Shown piece after piece: positions 18,451 to 27,474 of a stretch of DNA of 64,000 bases. The stretch is from Seonamhaeicola algicola (lineage in GTDB: Bacteria > Bacteroidota > Bacteroidia > Flavobacteriales > Flavobacteriaceae): assembly GCF_007997385.1 (NCBI RefSeq), contig NZ_VOSC01000007.1:162540-226539 (forward strand), in the 5' to 3' direction. Numbering within the stretch: position 1 is the stretch's first letter; each line of letters begins with the position of its first letter. The position numbers and the translations under genes are program-made. The notes beneath the pieces are model-generated. The model was not told the DNA's origin. It saw only the letters and a program-made list of their open reading frames with translations, and did no database searches.

Positions 18451-20673
18451 ATGATGACAGCCGAAGAAATTGAAATAGAAAATGCAGCTATTACCAAAGC
18501 CTACAAAGAACTTTTAAAGGTAAGTTACACCACACTTTCTGATGATGATAAAAAGCTAATAAGAGGCGCTTTTGAAGTAGCCTTAGATGGGCATAAAAAC
18601 CAACGAAGAAAATCGGGTGAAGCCTACATTTTTCACCCTTTAGCCGTAGCAAAAATTGTAGCACAAGAAATTGGTTTAGATGGTACATCTATTGCAGCTG
18701 CCCTATTGCATGATGTTGTTGAAGATAGCCCTGATTATGAAATTGAAGATATTGAAAAACGCTTTGGTAAAACAGTAGCAACCATTGTTGACGGGCTCAC
18801 CAAAATATCATCATTAAGTAAAGAAAAAGACATGGATGTGTCTTTACAAGCAGAAAATTTTAGAAAAATGCTGCTAACGCTAAATGATGATGTTAGGGTA
18901 ATAATTATAAAAATTGCCGACAGGCTTCACAACATGCAAACCATGGACTCTATGCGTCCTGATAAGCAAGAAAAAATAGCCTCTGAAACCCTTTACATTT
19001 ATGCACCACTAGCACACAGAATTGGCCTATACAACATAAAAACTGAACTTGAAGACCTTGGTTTAAAATACACTGAACCGGACACTTACTACGATATTTT
19101 AGGCAAAATAAAAGAAAGTAAAGAAGACCAAGACAAATATATTGAGCAGTTTAGTGATGTTATAAAAAAATCATTAGATAAAGAACTTTTTAACTACACC
19201 ATAAAAGGAAGACCAAAATCTATTTTTTCTATTAGAAGAAAAATGTTGAAGCAAGGCGTTTCTTTTGATGAAGTGTACGACAAGTTTGCCATAAGAATCA
19301 TTTATAAAAGTGATATAGAAAATGAAAAGTTTTTTGCTTGGAAAATATACTCCATTGTAACAGATCATTTTAGACCAAACCCAACACGATTACGCGATTG
19401 GATTTCATCACCCAAAACCACAGGTTATGAAGCACTACACATTACCGTAATGGGCCCCAAAGGACGCTGGGTTGAAGTACAAATACGAAGTGAACGTATG
19501 AATGAAATAGCCGAAAAAGGCTATGCTGCACATTATAAATACAAACAAGACAAAGAAAAAGAAGACAATTTAGATGCATGGATTAACCGTTTACAAGAAG
19601 CACTAGAAAACCCCGAAACCAATGCTGTAGACTTTGTTGAACAATTCAAACTAAACCTGTATTCAAAAGAAATATTTGTTTTCACACCCAAAGGCGATTT
19701 AAAATCGTTACCAAAAGGCGCCACCGCACTAGATTTTGCCTTTAACATTCATACCGAAGTTGGTATGAAAACCCGTGGCGCTAGAGTAAATGGTAAATTA
19801 GTACCACTTAGCCATGAATTAAAAAGTGGAGACCAAGTTGATATATTAACTTCTGAAACCGCAAAACCAAACCCTAACTGGTTAGATTATACCTCAACCG
19901 CCAGAGCTAGAAGTAAAATTAAATCTGCTCTAAGAGAAGATAAAAAACGTATTGGCGAAGAAGGAAAAGAAATTTTAAGACGTAAACTAAAACAACTTAA
20001 AATTACGCTTAATGAAGCATCAACCAATGAGCTTGTTAACTATTTCAAACTAAAAACAAGTTTAGATTTGTTTTATAGAGTTGGCAATGGTAGTATAGAC
20101 AATACCATGCTAAAAAACTTTGCTTCATCTAGAAGCAATGCCTTAATGAGTTTTATTAAAAATAAAATTACAAGAAAGGCTACTGTTAAAAAAGATGATA
20201 CAGAAAAAGAAGACGCAACAGTAAGCTATGACTCTTTGGTGTTTGGTAAAGAAGAAGAAAAATTAGACTATAAATTAGCCAACTGTTGTAACCCAATACC
20301 TGGCGATCCTGTTTTTGGTTTCTTAACAGTTTCCGATGGTATAAAAGTTCACAAAAAAAACTGTCCAAACGCCATAAGCCTGCAATCTAACTATGCTTAC
20401 CGCATTATGCCTGCAAAATGGGTAGACTCAACACAACAAGAGTTTTTAGGTAAAATAGTTATTACCGGTATTGATAATATGGGCTTAGTTAATGAAATAA
20501 CACAAATTATTTCATCTAACATGAATGTAAACATGAAAAGCTTAAATTTTGAAAGTAATGACGGGCTTTTCACAGGAAAAATAAACCTTGTAGTTAAAAA
20601 TAATAACACTATAAAAAAGCTTATTGAAAAACTAAAAAAAATTAATGGTATAGATAAGGTTACTAGAGTGTAA
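18451..20673 (+). CDS. Bifunctional (p)ppGpp synthetase/hydrolase (Rel/SpoT)
   Basis: Long RSH enzyme, 740 residues. The HD hydrolase domain has H62, H87-D88 and E91-D92 (ALLHDVVEDSP), then the KIADRLHNMQTM segment. The synthetase domain (about 235-345) shows KGRPKSIFSIRRKM, YEALHITV and EVQIRSERMNEIAEKGYAAHYKYK. A TGS domain (about 405-468) follows, then the conserved zinc-finger-like CC element (NCCNPIPGD, with HKKNC) and a C-terminal ACT domain (about 665-740). Both catalytic centres appear intact, so it should make and degrade the stringent-response alarmone, regulated by ribosome contact. Two ATG codons in tandem open the gene; either could be used. Confidence 0.96.
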   Translation: MMTAEEIEIENAAITKAYKELLKVSYTTLSDDDKKLIRGAFEVALDGHKNQRRKSGEAYIFHPLAVAKIVAQEIGLDGTSIAAALLHDVVEDSPDYEIEDIEKRFGKTVATIVDGLTKISSLSKEKDMDVSLQAENFRKMLLTLNDDVRVIIIKIADRLHNMQTMDSMRPDKQEKIASETLYIYAPLAHRIGLYNIKTELEDLGLKYTEPDTYYDILGKIKESKEDQDKYIEQFSDVIKKSLDKELFNYTIKGRPKSIFSIRRKMLKQGVSFDEVYDKFAIRIIYKSDIENEKFFAWKIYSIVTDHFRPNPTRLRDWISSPKTTGYEALHITVMGPKGRWVEVQIRSERMNEIAEKGYAAHYKYKQDKEKEDNLDAWINRLQEALENPETNAVDFVEQFKLNLYSKEIFVFTPKGDLKSLPKGATALDFAFNIHTEVGMKTRGARVNGKLVPLSHELKSGDQVDILTSETAKPNPNWLDYTSTARARSKIKSALREDKKRIGEEGKEILRRKLKQLKITLNEASTNELVNYFKLKTSLDLFYRVGNGSIDNTMLKNFASSRSNALMSFIKNKITRKATVKKDDTEKEDATVSYDSLVFGKEEEKLDYKLANCCNPIPGDPVFGFLTVSDGIKVHKKNCPNAISLQSNYAYRIMPAKWVDSTQQEFLGKIVITGIDNMGLVNEITQIISSNMNVNMKSLNFESNDGLFTGKINLVVKNNNTIKKLIEKLKKINGIDKVTRV

Positions 20674-20681
20674 AAAAAGTG

Positions 20682-20689
20682 TAAATTTG
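20682..20689 (+). promoter_or_regulatory. Probable -7 element for the Fur-family gene
   Basis: TAAATTTG is an exact TAnnTTTG match in the 27-base gap after the Rel/SpoT gene, followed by CTCCCGAAATT and the ATG at 20701. Transcription would start only a few bases before the ATG. No -33 TTG is seen at the expected distance. Confidence 0.45.
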
Positions 20690-20700
20690 CTCCCGAAATT

Positions 20701-21153
20701 ATGAGTGCAAAGGCAGATAATAAAAATCAAGAAATAGTTAAAAGCGTTTTTACCAGCTTTTTAGAAAGTAACGGGCACAGAAAAACACCTGAGCGTTACG
20801 CTATACTTCAAGAAATCTATAACAACGAAGAACATTTTGATATAGAGTCCCTATATCTTAATATGAAAAACAAAAAATATAGAGTTTCTAGAGCAACATT
20901 ATATAACACCATAGAATTACTTTTAGAATGTGGCTTGGTAAGAAAACACCAATTTGGGCAAAGTCAAGCACATTATGAAAAGTCGTATTTTGATAAACAA
21001 CATGATCATGTTATTTTAACTGATACTGGTGAAGTTATAGAATTTTGCGACCCAAGAATACAATCAATAAAAAAAACCATAGAAGAAGTTTTTGATATAG
21101 AAATAAACAACCATTCGCTTTATTTCTACGGAAACAGAAAATCAACTAAATAA
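20701..21153 (+). CDS. Fur-family transcriptional regulator
   Basis: A 150-residue metalloregulator of the Fur superfamily. The winged-helix DNA-binding domain (about 25-85) includes [15 protein letters not shown] and [20 protein letters not shown]; the dimerisation domain has the metal-binding H101-D102-H103. Classical Fur proteins follow this with CxxC that holds structural zinc; here those positions are L106 and T109, so that site is absent. It still keeps the EVIEFCDP segment. It lies between the Rel/SpoT gene and purA (13 bases before purA), suggesting a shared transcript. Whether it senses iron, zinc or peroxide cannot be decided from sequence. Confidence 0.92.
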   Translation: MSAKADNKNQEIVKSVFTSFLESNGHRKTPERYAILQEIYNNEEHFDIESLYLNMKNKKYRVSRATLYNTIELLLECGLVRKHQFGQSQAHYEKSYFDKQHDHVILTDTGEVIEFCDPRIQSIKKTIEEVFDIEINNHSLYFYGNRKSTK

Positions 21154-21166
21154 CTACTTTTTTACA

Positions 21167-22441
21167 ATGGCAGTAGATTTACTACTAGGACTACAATGGG
21201 GAGACGAAGGCAAAGGAAAAATTGTTGACGTATTAACTAACAACTACAACATTATAGCGCGTTTTCAAGGCGGTCCAAACGCAGGACACACCTTAGTATT
21301 TAACGGCAAAAAACATGTATTACACACCATACCATCAGGTATTTTTCATGATGATGCCATTAATTTGGTAGGTAACGGCGTTGTAATAGACCCTGTTATT
21401 TTTAAAGGCGAATTAGATAAATTAGCCGAACAAAATATAGACTACAAAAAATCGCTTTTAATTTCGCGTAAAGCCCACATAATTCTACCAACACACCGCT
21501 TATTAGATGCAGCAAGCGAAGCTTCAAAAGGTAAAGCTAAAATTGGATCTACACTAAAAGGTATTGGGCCAACATACATGGATAAAACCGGAAGAAACGG
21601 TATTAGAGTTGGCGATTTAGAATTAGCAGATTGGAAAGAACGCTACAGAAATTTAGCAGACAAACACGAATCTATGATTTCGTTTTACAACGTAGACATA
21701 GAATACAATTTAAAAGAACTTGAAGATGAGTTTTTTAAAGCAGTAGACGTTTTAAAATCTTTAACCTTTATAGACTCGGAAGAGTATATATACCAAGCGC
21801 AAAAAGGAGGCAAAACCATTTTAGCCGAAGGTGCCCAAGGCTCATTACTAGATATAGATTTTGGTACTTACCCATTTGTAACATCTAGTAACACTACAGC
21901 TGCAGGTGCTTGTACTGGCTTAGGCGTTGCACCAAACCAAATAGGTGAAGTATTTGGTATTTTTAAAGCTTATACTACTAGAGTAGGCTCGGGCCCATTC
22001 CCTACTGAGTTATTTGATGAAGATGGTGATACTATGGGGCGTGTAGGTAATGAATTTGGTGCTACAACAGGACGTAAAAGACGTTGCGGTTGGTTAGATT
22101 TAGTTGCCCTAAAATACGCATGTCAAGTAAATGGTGTAACCCAATTAAACATGATGAAAGCCGATGTACTTTCAGGCTTTAAAACCTTAAAGGTTTGTAC
22201 AGCATATAAATACAATGGCGAAGTTATTAACCATTTACCATATAATATTGAAGCCGAAAATGTAGAACCTGTATACACCGAAATTAAAGGCTGGGAAGCA
22301 GATTTAACTGAAATGGCAGGCGCTTCACAATTTCCTAAGGAATTAAATGACTATATAACTTTTTTAGAAAAAGCATTAGAAATTCCTATTACCATCGTGT
22401 CTGTTGGACCAGATAGGAAGCAAACAATTTTCAGAAAATAA
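21167..22441 (+). CDS. purA: Adenylosuccinate synthetase
   Basis: Catalyses the GTP-dependent joining of IMP and aspartate to adenylosuccinate, the first committed step to AMP. The 424 residues begin with the GTP-binding GLQWGDEGKGKIVD (about 8-21), then NAGHTL, GNGVVIDP, the QGSLLDIDFGTYPFVTSSNT region and TTRVGSGPFPTEL; GRKRRCGWLD lies near 305-314. Complete and of normal length. It follows the Fur-family gene closely, which puts purine nucleotide supply next to the (p)ppGpp enzyme, a known regulator of purine metabolism in other bacteria. A terminator follows. Confidence 0.98.
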   Translation: MAVDLLLGLQWGDEGKGKIVDVLTNNYNIIARFQGGPNAGHTLVFNGKKHVLHTIPSGIFHDDAINLVGNGVVIDPVIFKGELDKLAEQNIDYKKSLLISRKAHIILPTHRLLDAASEASKGKAKIGSTLKGIGPTYMDKTGRNGIRVGDLELADWKERYRNLADKHESMISFYNVDIEYNLKELEDEFFKAVDVLKSLTFIDSEEYIYQAQKGGKTILAEGAQGSLLDIDFGTYPFVTSSNTTAAGACTGLGVAPNQIGEVFGIFKAYTTRVGSGPFPTELFDEDGDTMGRVGNEFGATTGRKRRCGWLDLVALKYACQVNGVTQLNMMKADVLSGFKTLKVCTAYKYNGEVINHLPYNIEAENVEPVYTEIKGWEADLTEMAGASQFPKELNDYITFLEKALEIPITIVSVGPDRKQTIFRK

Positions 22442-22463
22442 ATTTAAAAAAATCACACACCAA

Positions 22464-22490
22464 AACGCTTCAAAAATAATTTGAAGCGTT
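22464..22490. terminator. Terminator after purA
   Basis: Perfect 11-bp stem AACGCTTCAAA (22464-22474) / TTTGAAGCGTT (22480-22490) with a 5-nt loop, followed by TTTTG. Confidence 0.88.
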
Positions 22491-22526
22491 TTTTGTTTCA
22501 ACATAATGAAACGTAATAATAATCGT

Positions 22527-22534
22527 TATTTTTG
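22527..22534 (+). promoter_or_regulatory. Probable -7 element for the OstA-like gene
   Basis: TATTTTTG matches TAnnTTTG exactly and is followed by CTG. It lies 17 bases before the TTG start, and supports initiation just upstream of that codon. No -33 TTG at the usual spacing. Confidence 0.4.
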
Positions 22535-22551
22535 CTGTAAATACTTTTATT

Positions 22552-24699
22552 TTGAACAAACAACTTCTTATATATTTTTTAATATTTTTTAGTGGTGCTT
22601 TTACTATTAATGCACAAAGTAAAAAGAAAATTGAAATAAAATACGCCGGCAGATTAAATGTTGATGAAGTTAAATACCCTGGCGCTAGAATACTTACCCG
22701 AGACGACTCGCAACAAGTACACATTGGCCATGAAAGTATAGAACTTTGGTGCGATAGAGCCATTCACTACGGTAATGAAAACTTCATTGAAGCTTATGGC
22801 AATGTTAGAATGAAACAAGCCGATACGGTAAACATGACATCTAAATATATTGAATACAGTGGTATTACCCAATTAGCTTTGGCTCGTGGTGAAGTTGTTT
22901 TAAAAGACCCTAAAACAACTATTTCATCTGATACTATTTATTTTGATAGATTAAAACAAGAAGCCTTTTACCGAAGCAACGGTATGGTTGTAAAAGATTC
23001 AACTGTTACAATTACCAGTAAAATTGGCAGGCATTATATGCAAGAAAATAAATTTAAGTTTGTTGAAAATGTTGTTTTGGTAAATGATAGTTCAACCATA
23101 AACTCTAATTATTTCGATTATTATTCTGACACTGGTCATGCTTATCTTTTTGGGCCATCAACAATAACAACTCCCGAAAGCAAAACCTACTGTGAAAAAG
23201 GATTTTATGACACTGAAAATCAAGTAGGTTATGCCTTAAAAAACGCACGAATTAATTATGACAATCGTATCATAGAAGGTGATAGTTTATACCTTGATAA
23301 TGCTAAAAACTTTGCATCAGCATCAAACAACATTAAAGTAACAGATACTTTAAACCACAGTATTATTAAAGGGCATTATGCCGAAGTTTTTAAAGGAAAA
23401 GAAAAAGATTCTGTTTTTATAACAAAAAAAGCTTTAGCTATTACTGTTCAAGAAAACGACTCTATTTACATGCATGCCGATAAAATTATGGTTACCGGCA
23501 AACCAGAAAACAGAATTGTTAGAGCTTATTATAATGCAAAAATTTATAAATCTGATTTAAGTGGTAAAGCAGATTCCATTCATTCTAACCAAAAAACTGG
23601 TATTACTAAACTTATAAACTTAAGTAAATTTGGAACTTCCGATAGGTTTTCAGCAAAAAGAAAGCCCATTATGTGGAATGTAGAAAACCAAATGACTGGT
23701 GATACTATTCACTTAATTTCTAACCCAAAATCAGAAAAATTAGATTCTCTTTTAGTGTTTGAAAATGCCTTTATTATTAGTAAAGACACTATTAGTGAAA
23801 ACGGATACAACCAAATTTATGGTTTACGTTTAAAAGGTTTGTTTAATGAACAAAACCAGTTAAGGCAAGTAGATATTACTAAAAATGCCGAATCTATATT
23901 TTATGCCAGAGATGACAAACAAGAACTAATTGGTATTGATAAAGCAAAAGCTGGTAGTATAAATATTCTTTTTGATCAAGGTGCTATAGAAGAATACACA
24001 AGATATAACCAAGTTGATGGTACGCTTACACCTGAATCTCAATTTAAAGAACGAGATAAAAAGCTACGAGGTTTTGATTGGCGCGAAACAGAACGACCAA
24101 CAAGTGTTGAAGATTTGTTTAAAGACGACCCGCCACTAGAGTTGCCAAAAATAAAAGGATTAGCAGATTATGTACCGCCTAAAGACTTTTTTGATGAAGC
24201 GTTAATTGAACGTATTAATCAAGCGGGAAGTCATGCTTTTAATGATATTCATTTAATTAATGAACACTCAATAAATAACTTATTAAAATCACCTAACAAC
24301 TTTAAAAAAAATGTTTGGAAAAAAACAAGAGTTATTGTAATAAACGCCAACGAAAAAGCTCCTAATGGTGATAAAATTACCCAAACCATTAAAGCAAAAG
24401 ATAGTTCTAAAGACTATAAATATTTATCGCAAACTATACTAAACACTAAAGGATCTTTTAATTTTTCTGTTTGGCTGAAAGGAACAGGAAACTTACAATT
24501 AAAATTCCAAGAAAATGGTGGTGATTACACTAACTATAAACAAGAAAATATTACACTTACAAAATTTTGGAAAAAACATAGTATAAATACTATAAAAGAA
24601 AATGATAACCATAAATTAAGAATAGTTATAATTGGTATAGATCAAGATGACGATTTTTATATTTGGAATCCTACTTTAACTGAAATTTCAAAAAATTGA
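22552..24699 (+). CDS. OstA/LptA-like lipopolysaccharide-transport protein with C-terminal extension
   Basis: A 715-residue secreted protein. The TTG start at 22552 is chosen because it gives a normal signal peptide (1-21, ending INAQ); the first in-frame ATG would remove it and more. Residues ~25-170 resemble the OstA/LptA N-terminal domain (GNVRMKQADTVNMTSKYIEY, EVVLKDPKTTISSDTIYFD), with more beta-jellyroll repeats up to about 470. In Bacteroidota such proteins are the LptA-type bridge that carries LPS across the periplasm. The usual protein ends near the proline-rich LADYVPPKDFF (about 536-546); here ~140 residues follow (575-715) that look like a jelly-roll carbohydrate-binding module (see findings). 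Its stop codon overlaps the aminotransferase start. Confidence 0.85.
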   Translation: MNKQLLIYFLIFFSGAFTINAQSKKKIEIKYAGRLNVDEVKYPGARILTRDDSQQVHIGHESIELWCDRAIHYGNENFIEAYGNVRMKQADTVNMTSKYIEYSGITQLALARGEVVLKDPKTTISSDTIYFDRLKQEAFYRSNGMVVKDSTVTITSKIGRHYMQENKFKFVENVVLVNDSSTINSNYFDYYSDTGHAYLFGPSTITTPESKTYCEKGFYDTENQVGYALKNARINYDNRIIEGDSLYLDNAKNFASASNNIKVTDTLNHSIIKGHYAEVFKGKEKDSVFITKKALAITVQENDSIYMHADKIMVTGKPENRIVRAYYNAKIYKSDLSGKADSIHSNQKTGITKLINLSKFGTSDRFSAKRKPIMWNVENQMTGDTIHLISNPKSEKLDSLLVFENAFIISKDTISENGYNQIYGLRLKGLFNEQNQLRQVDITKNAESIFYARDDKQELIGIDKAKAGSINILFDQGAIEEYTRYNQVDGTLTPESQFKERDKKLRGFDWRETERPTSVEDLFKDDPPLELPKIKGLADYVPPKDFFDEALIERINQAGSHAFNDIHLINEHSINNLLKSPNNFKKNVWKKTRVIVINANEKAPNGDKITQTIKAKDSSKDYKYLSQTILNTKGSFNFSVWLKGTGNLQLKFQENGGDYTNYKQENITLTKFWKKHSINTIKENDNHKLRIVIIGIDQDDDFYIWNPTLTEISKN

Positions 24700-25889
24700 A
24701 AACTAACTTCCTAAAACACCAAGCGCAAACCTCACCGCACCCTTTAGCCATGGAAGTTTCACATGCAAAAGGCTCGTACATTTACAATACCCAAAATAAA
24801 GAGTTCCTAGATTTTGTTGCAGGTGTTTCAGCTACACCTCTAGGGCATAACCACCCAAAAGTTATTAACGCTATTAAACAGCAATTAAACAAGTACTTAC
24901 ACGTAATGGTTTATGGTGAATATATACAAGCACCAACTGTACAATTAACAAAACTATTAGCTGATAACCTACCTAACTCCTTAAATAAAACCTACTTAAC
25001 AAATTCTGGTACCGAAGCTATTGAAGGTGCTTTAAAACTAGCCAAACGTGCAACAGGCAGAAGCCAAATTATTGCAGCAAACAATGCCTACCACGGCAAC
25101 ACCATGGGTTCAATGAGTGTTATGGGTTATGAAGAACGTAAACAAGCATTTAGGCCATTATTACCCGATGTTTCATTTATAAATTTTAATTCTGAAAAAG
25201 ATTTAGAACAAATTACTACTAAAACGGCCTGTGTAATTTTAGAAACCGTTCAAGGAGGTGCAGGTTTTATTGAACCTGAAAATAATTATTTAGCAAAGGT
25301 TAGAAAAAAATGTGATGCTGTTGGAGCTTTACTAATTTTAGACGAAATACAACCCGGAATTGGTAGAACAGGAAAACTATTTGGTTTTGAGCATTACAAC
25401 TGTATTCCAGATATTTTAGTTACAGGAAAAGCACTTGGAGGCGGCATGCCTATAGGCGCATTTACAGCCTCAAACAAACTCATGGACTTACTAATGGACA
25501 ACCCTAAACTTGGCCATATAACAACCTTTGGCGGCCACCCTGTAATTGCAGCATCGGCATTAGCAACCCTTAAAGAAATAACCGAAACTAACTTAATAGC
25601 CCAAACACTAGAGAAAGAAAAACTTTTTAGAAAATTATTAGTTCACCCATTAATTAAAGAAATTAGAGGTAAAGGTTTAATGTTAGCTTTAATTACAGAC
25701 TCTGCAGAAATTACCAATCAACTTATTCTTAAATCTCAAGATGAGGGTTTAATATTATTTTGGCTTCTTTTTGAACCTAAAGCTGTAAGAATTACTCCGC
25801 CTTTAACCATTTCAGAAGAAGAAATAAAAAAAGGTTGTAATATTATAATTACTATTTTGAATAATATAAACAACCAAAATAAAATTTAA
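24696..25889 (+). CDS. Class III PLP-dependent aminotransferase
   Basis: A 397-residue fold-type I enzyme of the acetylornithine/ornithine/4-aminobutyrate aminotransferase class. Visible are the cofactor-phosphate loop NSGTEAIEGALKLAKRATG (103-121), YHGNTMGS (132-139), D216-E217 of LDEIQPGIGRTGKLF, and K245 in TGKALGGGMPIGAF as the Schiff-base lysine. The substrate cannot be fixed from motifs alone. It begins at a TTG that overlaps the OstA-like gene's TGA (TTGA), so translation is coupled to that gene. Conserved pairing with an LPS-transport gene is notable but the metabolic link is unclear. Confidence 0.9.
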   Translation: MKTNFLKHQAQTSPHPLAMEVSHAKGSYIYNTQNKEFLDFVAGVSATPLGHNHPKVINAIKQQLNKYLHVMVYGEYIQAPTVQLTKLLADNLPNSLNKTYLTNSGTEAIEGALKLAKRATGRSQIIAANNAYHGNTMGSMSVMGYEERKQAFRPLLPDVSFINFNSEKDLEQITTKTACVILETVQGGAGFIEPENNYLAKVRKKCDAVGALLILDEIQPGIGRTGKLFGFEHYNCIPDILVTGKALGGGMPIGAFTASNKLMDLLMDNPKLGHITTFGGHPVIAASALATLKEITETNLIAQTLEKEKLFRKLLVHPLIKEIRGKGLMLALITDSAEITNQLILKSQDEGLILFWLLFEPKAVRITPPLTISEEEIKKGCNIIITILNNINNQNKI

Positions 25890-26031
25890 ACTACTGAATA
25901 TCAATAAACAAAACTATTATTAAACAATAAACACGCCTGTTCATTACTTTGTTAAAAACATTTAAAGCATTTTTTAAATTTAAACCAATAGAAGTTTAAA
26001 TTTATTAGTGTAGAAACTTACAAATGTGCTT

Positions 26032-27420
26032 ATGGAGTTTAGTCAGGAAGACAACAACAATTTGCCGCTTACCAAATTTGAATCAATGCTTAAAACCAAT
26101 CACGTGTTTTTCTTTGATTCTGAAGAATTTGAAAACATTATTCATCACTACCTAAACCAAGGTAAAATAGCCTTAGCTAAAAAAGCCATAAAATTAGGGT
26201 TAGATCAACATCCTACCGCCATAAATTTAAAACTTTTTAAGGTTGAAGTTTACGTTTTTGAAGATAAGCTTTTAGAGGCTGATACGTTGTTAAATGAATT
26301 GTATAGTTTAGATCCTATGAATGAAGAAATTTACATTCAAAAGGCTAATATTTTTTCAAAAAAAGATAATCATGTCAAAGCTATTGAGGTACTAAAAAAA
26401 GCTTTAGAACTTACTGATGATGCTGTTGATCTTTATTCACTAATTGGAATGGAATATTTGTTTCTCGATGAATATGAAGAAGCAAAAACCTATTTTATGA
26501 AATGTTTAGAAGAAGACCTTGAAGATTATTCTGCTCTTTACAACATTATTTATTGTTTTGAGTTTTTAAATCAAAATGAAGACGCTATTTCCTATTTAAA
26601 TATATTTTTAGATAAAAATCCGTATTCTGAAGTAGCATGGCATCAATTAGGCAAACAATACATGGCACTAAAAAAATATAAAAAAGCACTTGCAGCCTTT
26701 GATTTTGCCATTATATCTGACGATAGTTTTGTAGGTGCCTACCTTGAAAGAGGTAAAGTTTTAGAACGTTTAAAACGCTACGAAGAGGCTATTGAAAACT
26801 ATACAATTACCTTAAAGCTAGAAGACCCAACATCTTTTGCTCTTTTACGCATAGGTTCTTGTTATGAAAAACTAAAAAACCATGAACTTGCTGTACAATA
26901 CTACTACAAAACGGTACACGAAGACCCACTGTTAGATAAAGGTTGGATAGCTATTACAAAATTTTACAACAAACAAAAAAACTATCAAAAAGCATTATAC
27001 TATATAAATAAAGCAATTAATATAGACTCTGAAAATGTAGCCTATTGGAAATTATATTCGCAAATAAATCAAAGGTTAAATTTTATTGAAGAAGCTGAAC
27101 GTGGCTTTAAAAAAACCTTAGATTTAGGTAATTATGAATTAAGTACTTGGCTATCTAGAGGCGATTTACTCATTCAATTAGGCGAACCCGAAGCCGCTAT
27201 TTATAATTTTGAACAAGCTATGGAATTCTATCCTGAAAATGCAGAGTTAGAATATAGGCTTGCTGGCTTATATTTCAAACTAAATGAAAACGATAAAGGT
27301 AAATTTCATTTAAAAAACGGACTTAAATTTAATCAAGAATTTTCATTTATAATTGATGAACTATTTCCTGATGTTTCAAACAGAATTGTTGTTAAAAACA
27401 TAATAAAACAAACCTTATAA
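26032..27420 (+). CDS. Tetratricopeptide-repeat protein
   Basis: The protein (462 residues from the ATG at 26032) is almost entirely TPR repeats, about 10-11 units with the usual W/L/G/Y/A/F/A/P pattern, for example AWHQLGKQYMALKKYKKALAAFDFAI and AYLERGKVLERLKRYEEAIENY. There is no signal peptide, so it is probably cytoplasmic. A GTG two codons upstream (26026) is possible but ATG is the more natural start. TPR proteins scaffold protein-protein contacts; the partner is unknown. It is flanked by the aminotransferase gene (142 bases upstream) and the DUF368 pair. Confidence 0.88.
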   Translation: MEFSQEDNNNLPLTKFESMLKTNHVFFFDSEEFENIIHHYLNQGKIALAKKAIKLGLDQHPTAINLKLFKVEVYVFEDKLLEADTLLNELYSLDPMNEEIYIQKANIFSKKDNHVKAIEVLKKALELTDDAVDLYSLIGMEYLFLDEYEEAKTYFMKCLEEDLEDYSALYNIIYCFEFLNQNEDAISYLNIFLDKNPYSEVAWHQLGKQYMALKKYKKALAAFDFAIISDDSFVGAYLERGKVLERLKRYEEAIENYTITLKLEDPTSFALLRIGSCYEKLKNHELAVQYYYKTVHEDPLLDKGWIAITKFYNKQKNYQKALYYINKAINIDSENVAYWKLYSQINQRLNFIEEAERGFKKTLDLGNYELSTWLSRGDLLIQLGEPEAAIYNFEQAMEFYPENAELEYRLAGLYFKLNENDKGKFHLKNGLKFNQEFSFIIDELFPDVSNRIVVKNIIKQTL

Positions 27421-27474
27421 CCAAAACCTTTAACTAAAATGTATACCTTTGGTTTTATGTAAAAAACCAAACAA

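Noticed and set aside
22470..22872. Minus-strand frames around the OstA-like start
   Set aside because: They run through the purA terminator and the coding start of the OstA-like gene, and have no recognisable domain.
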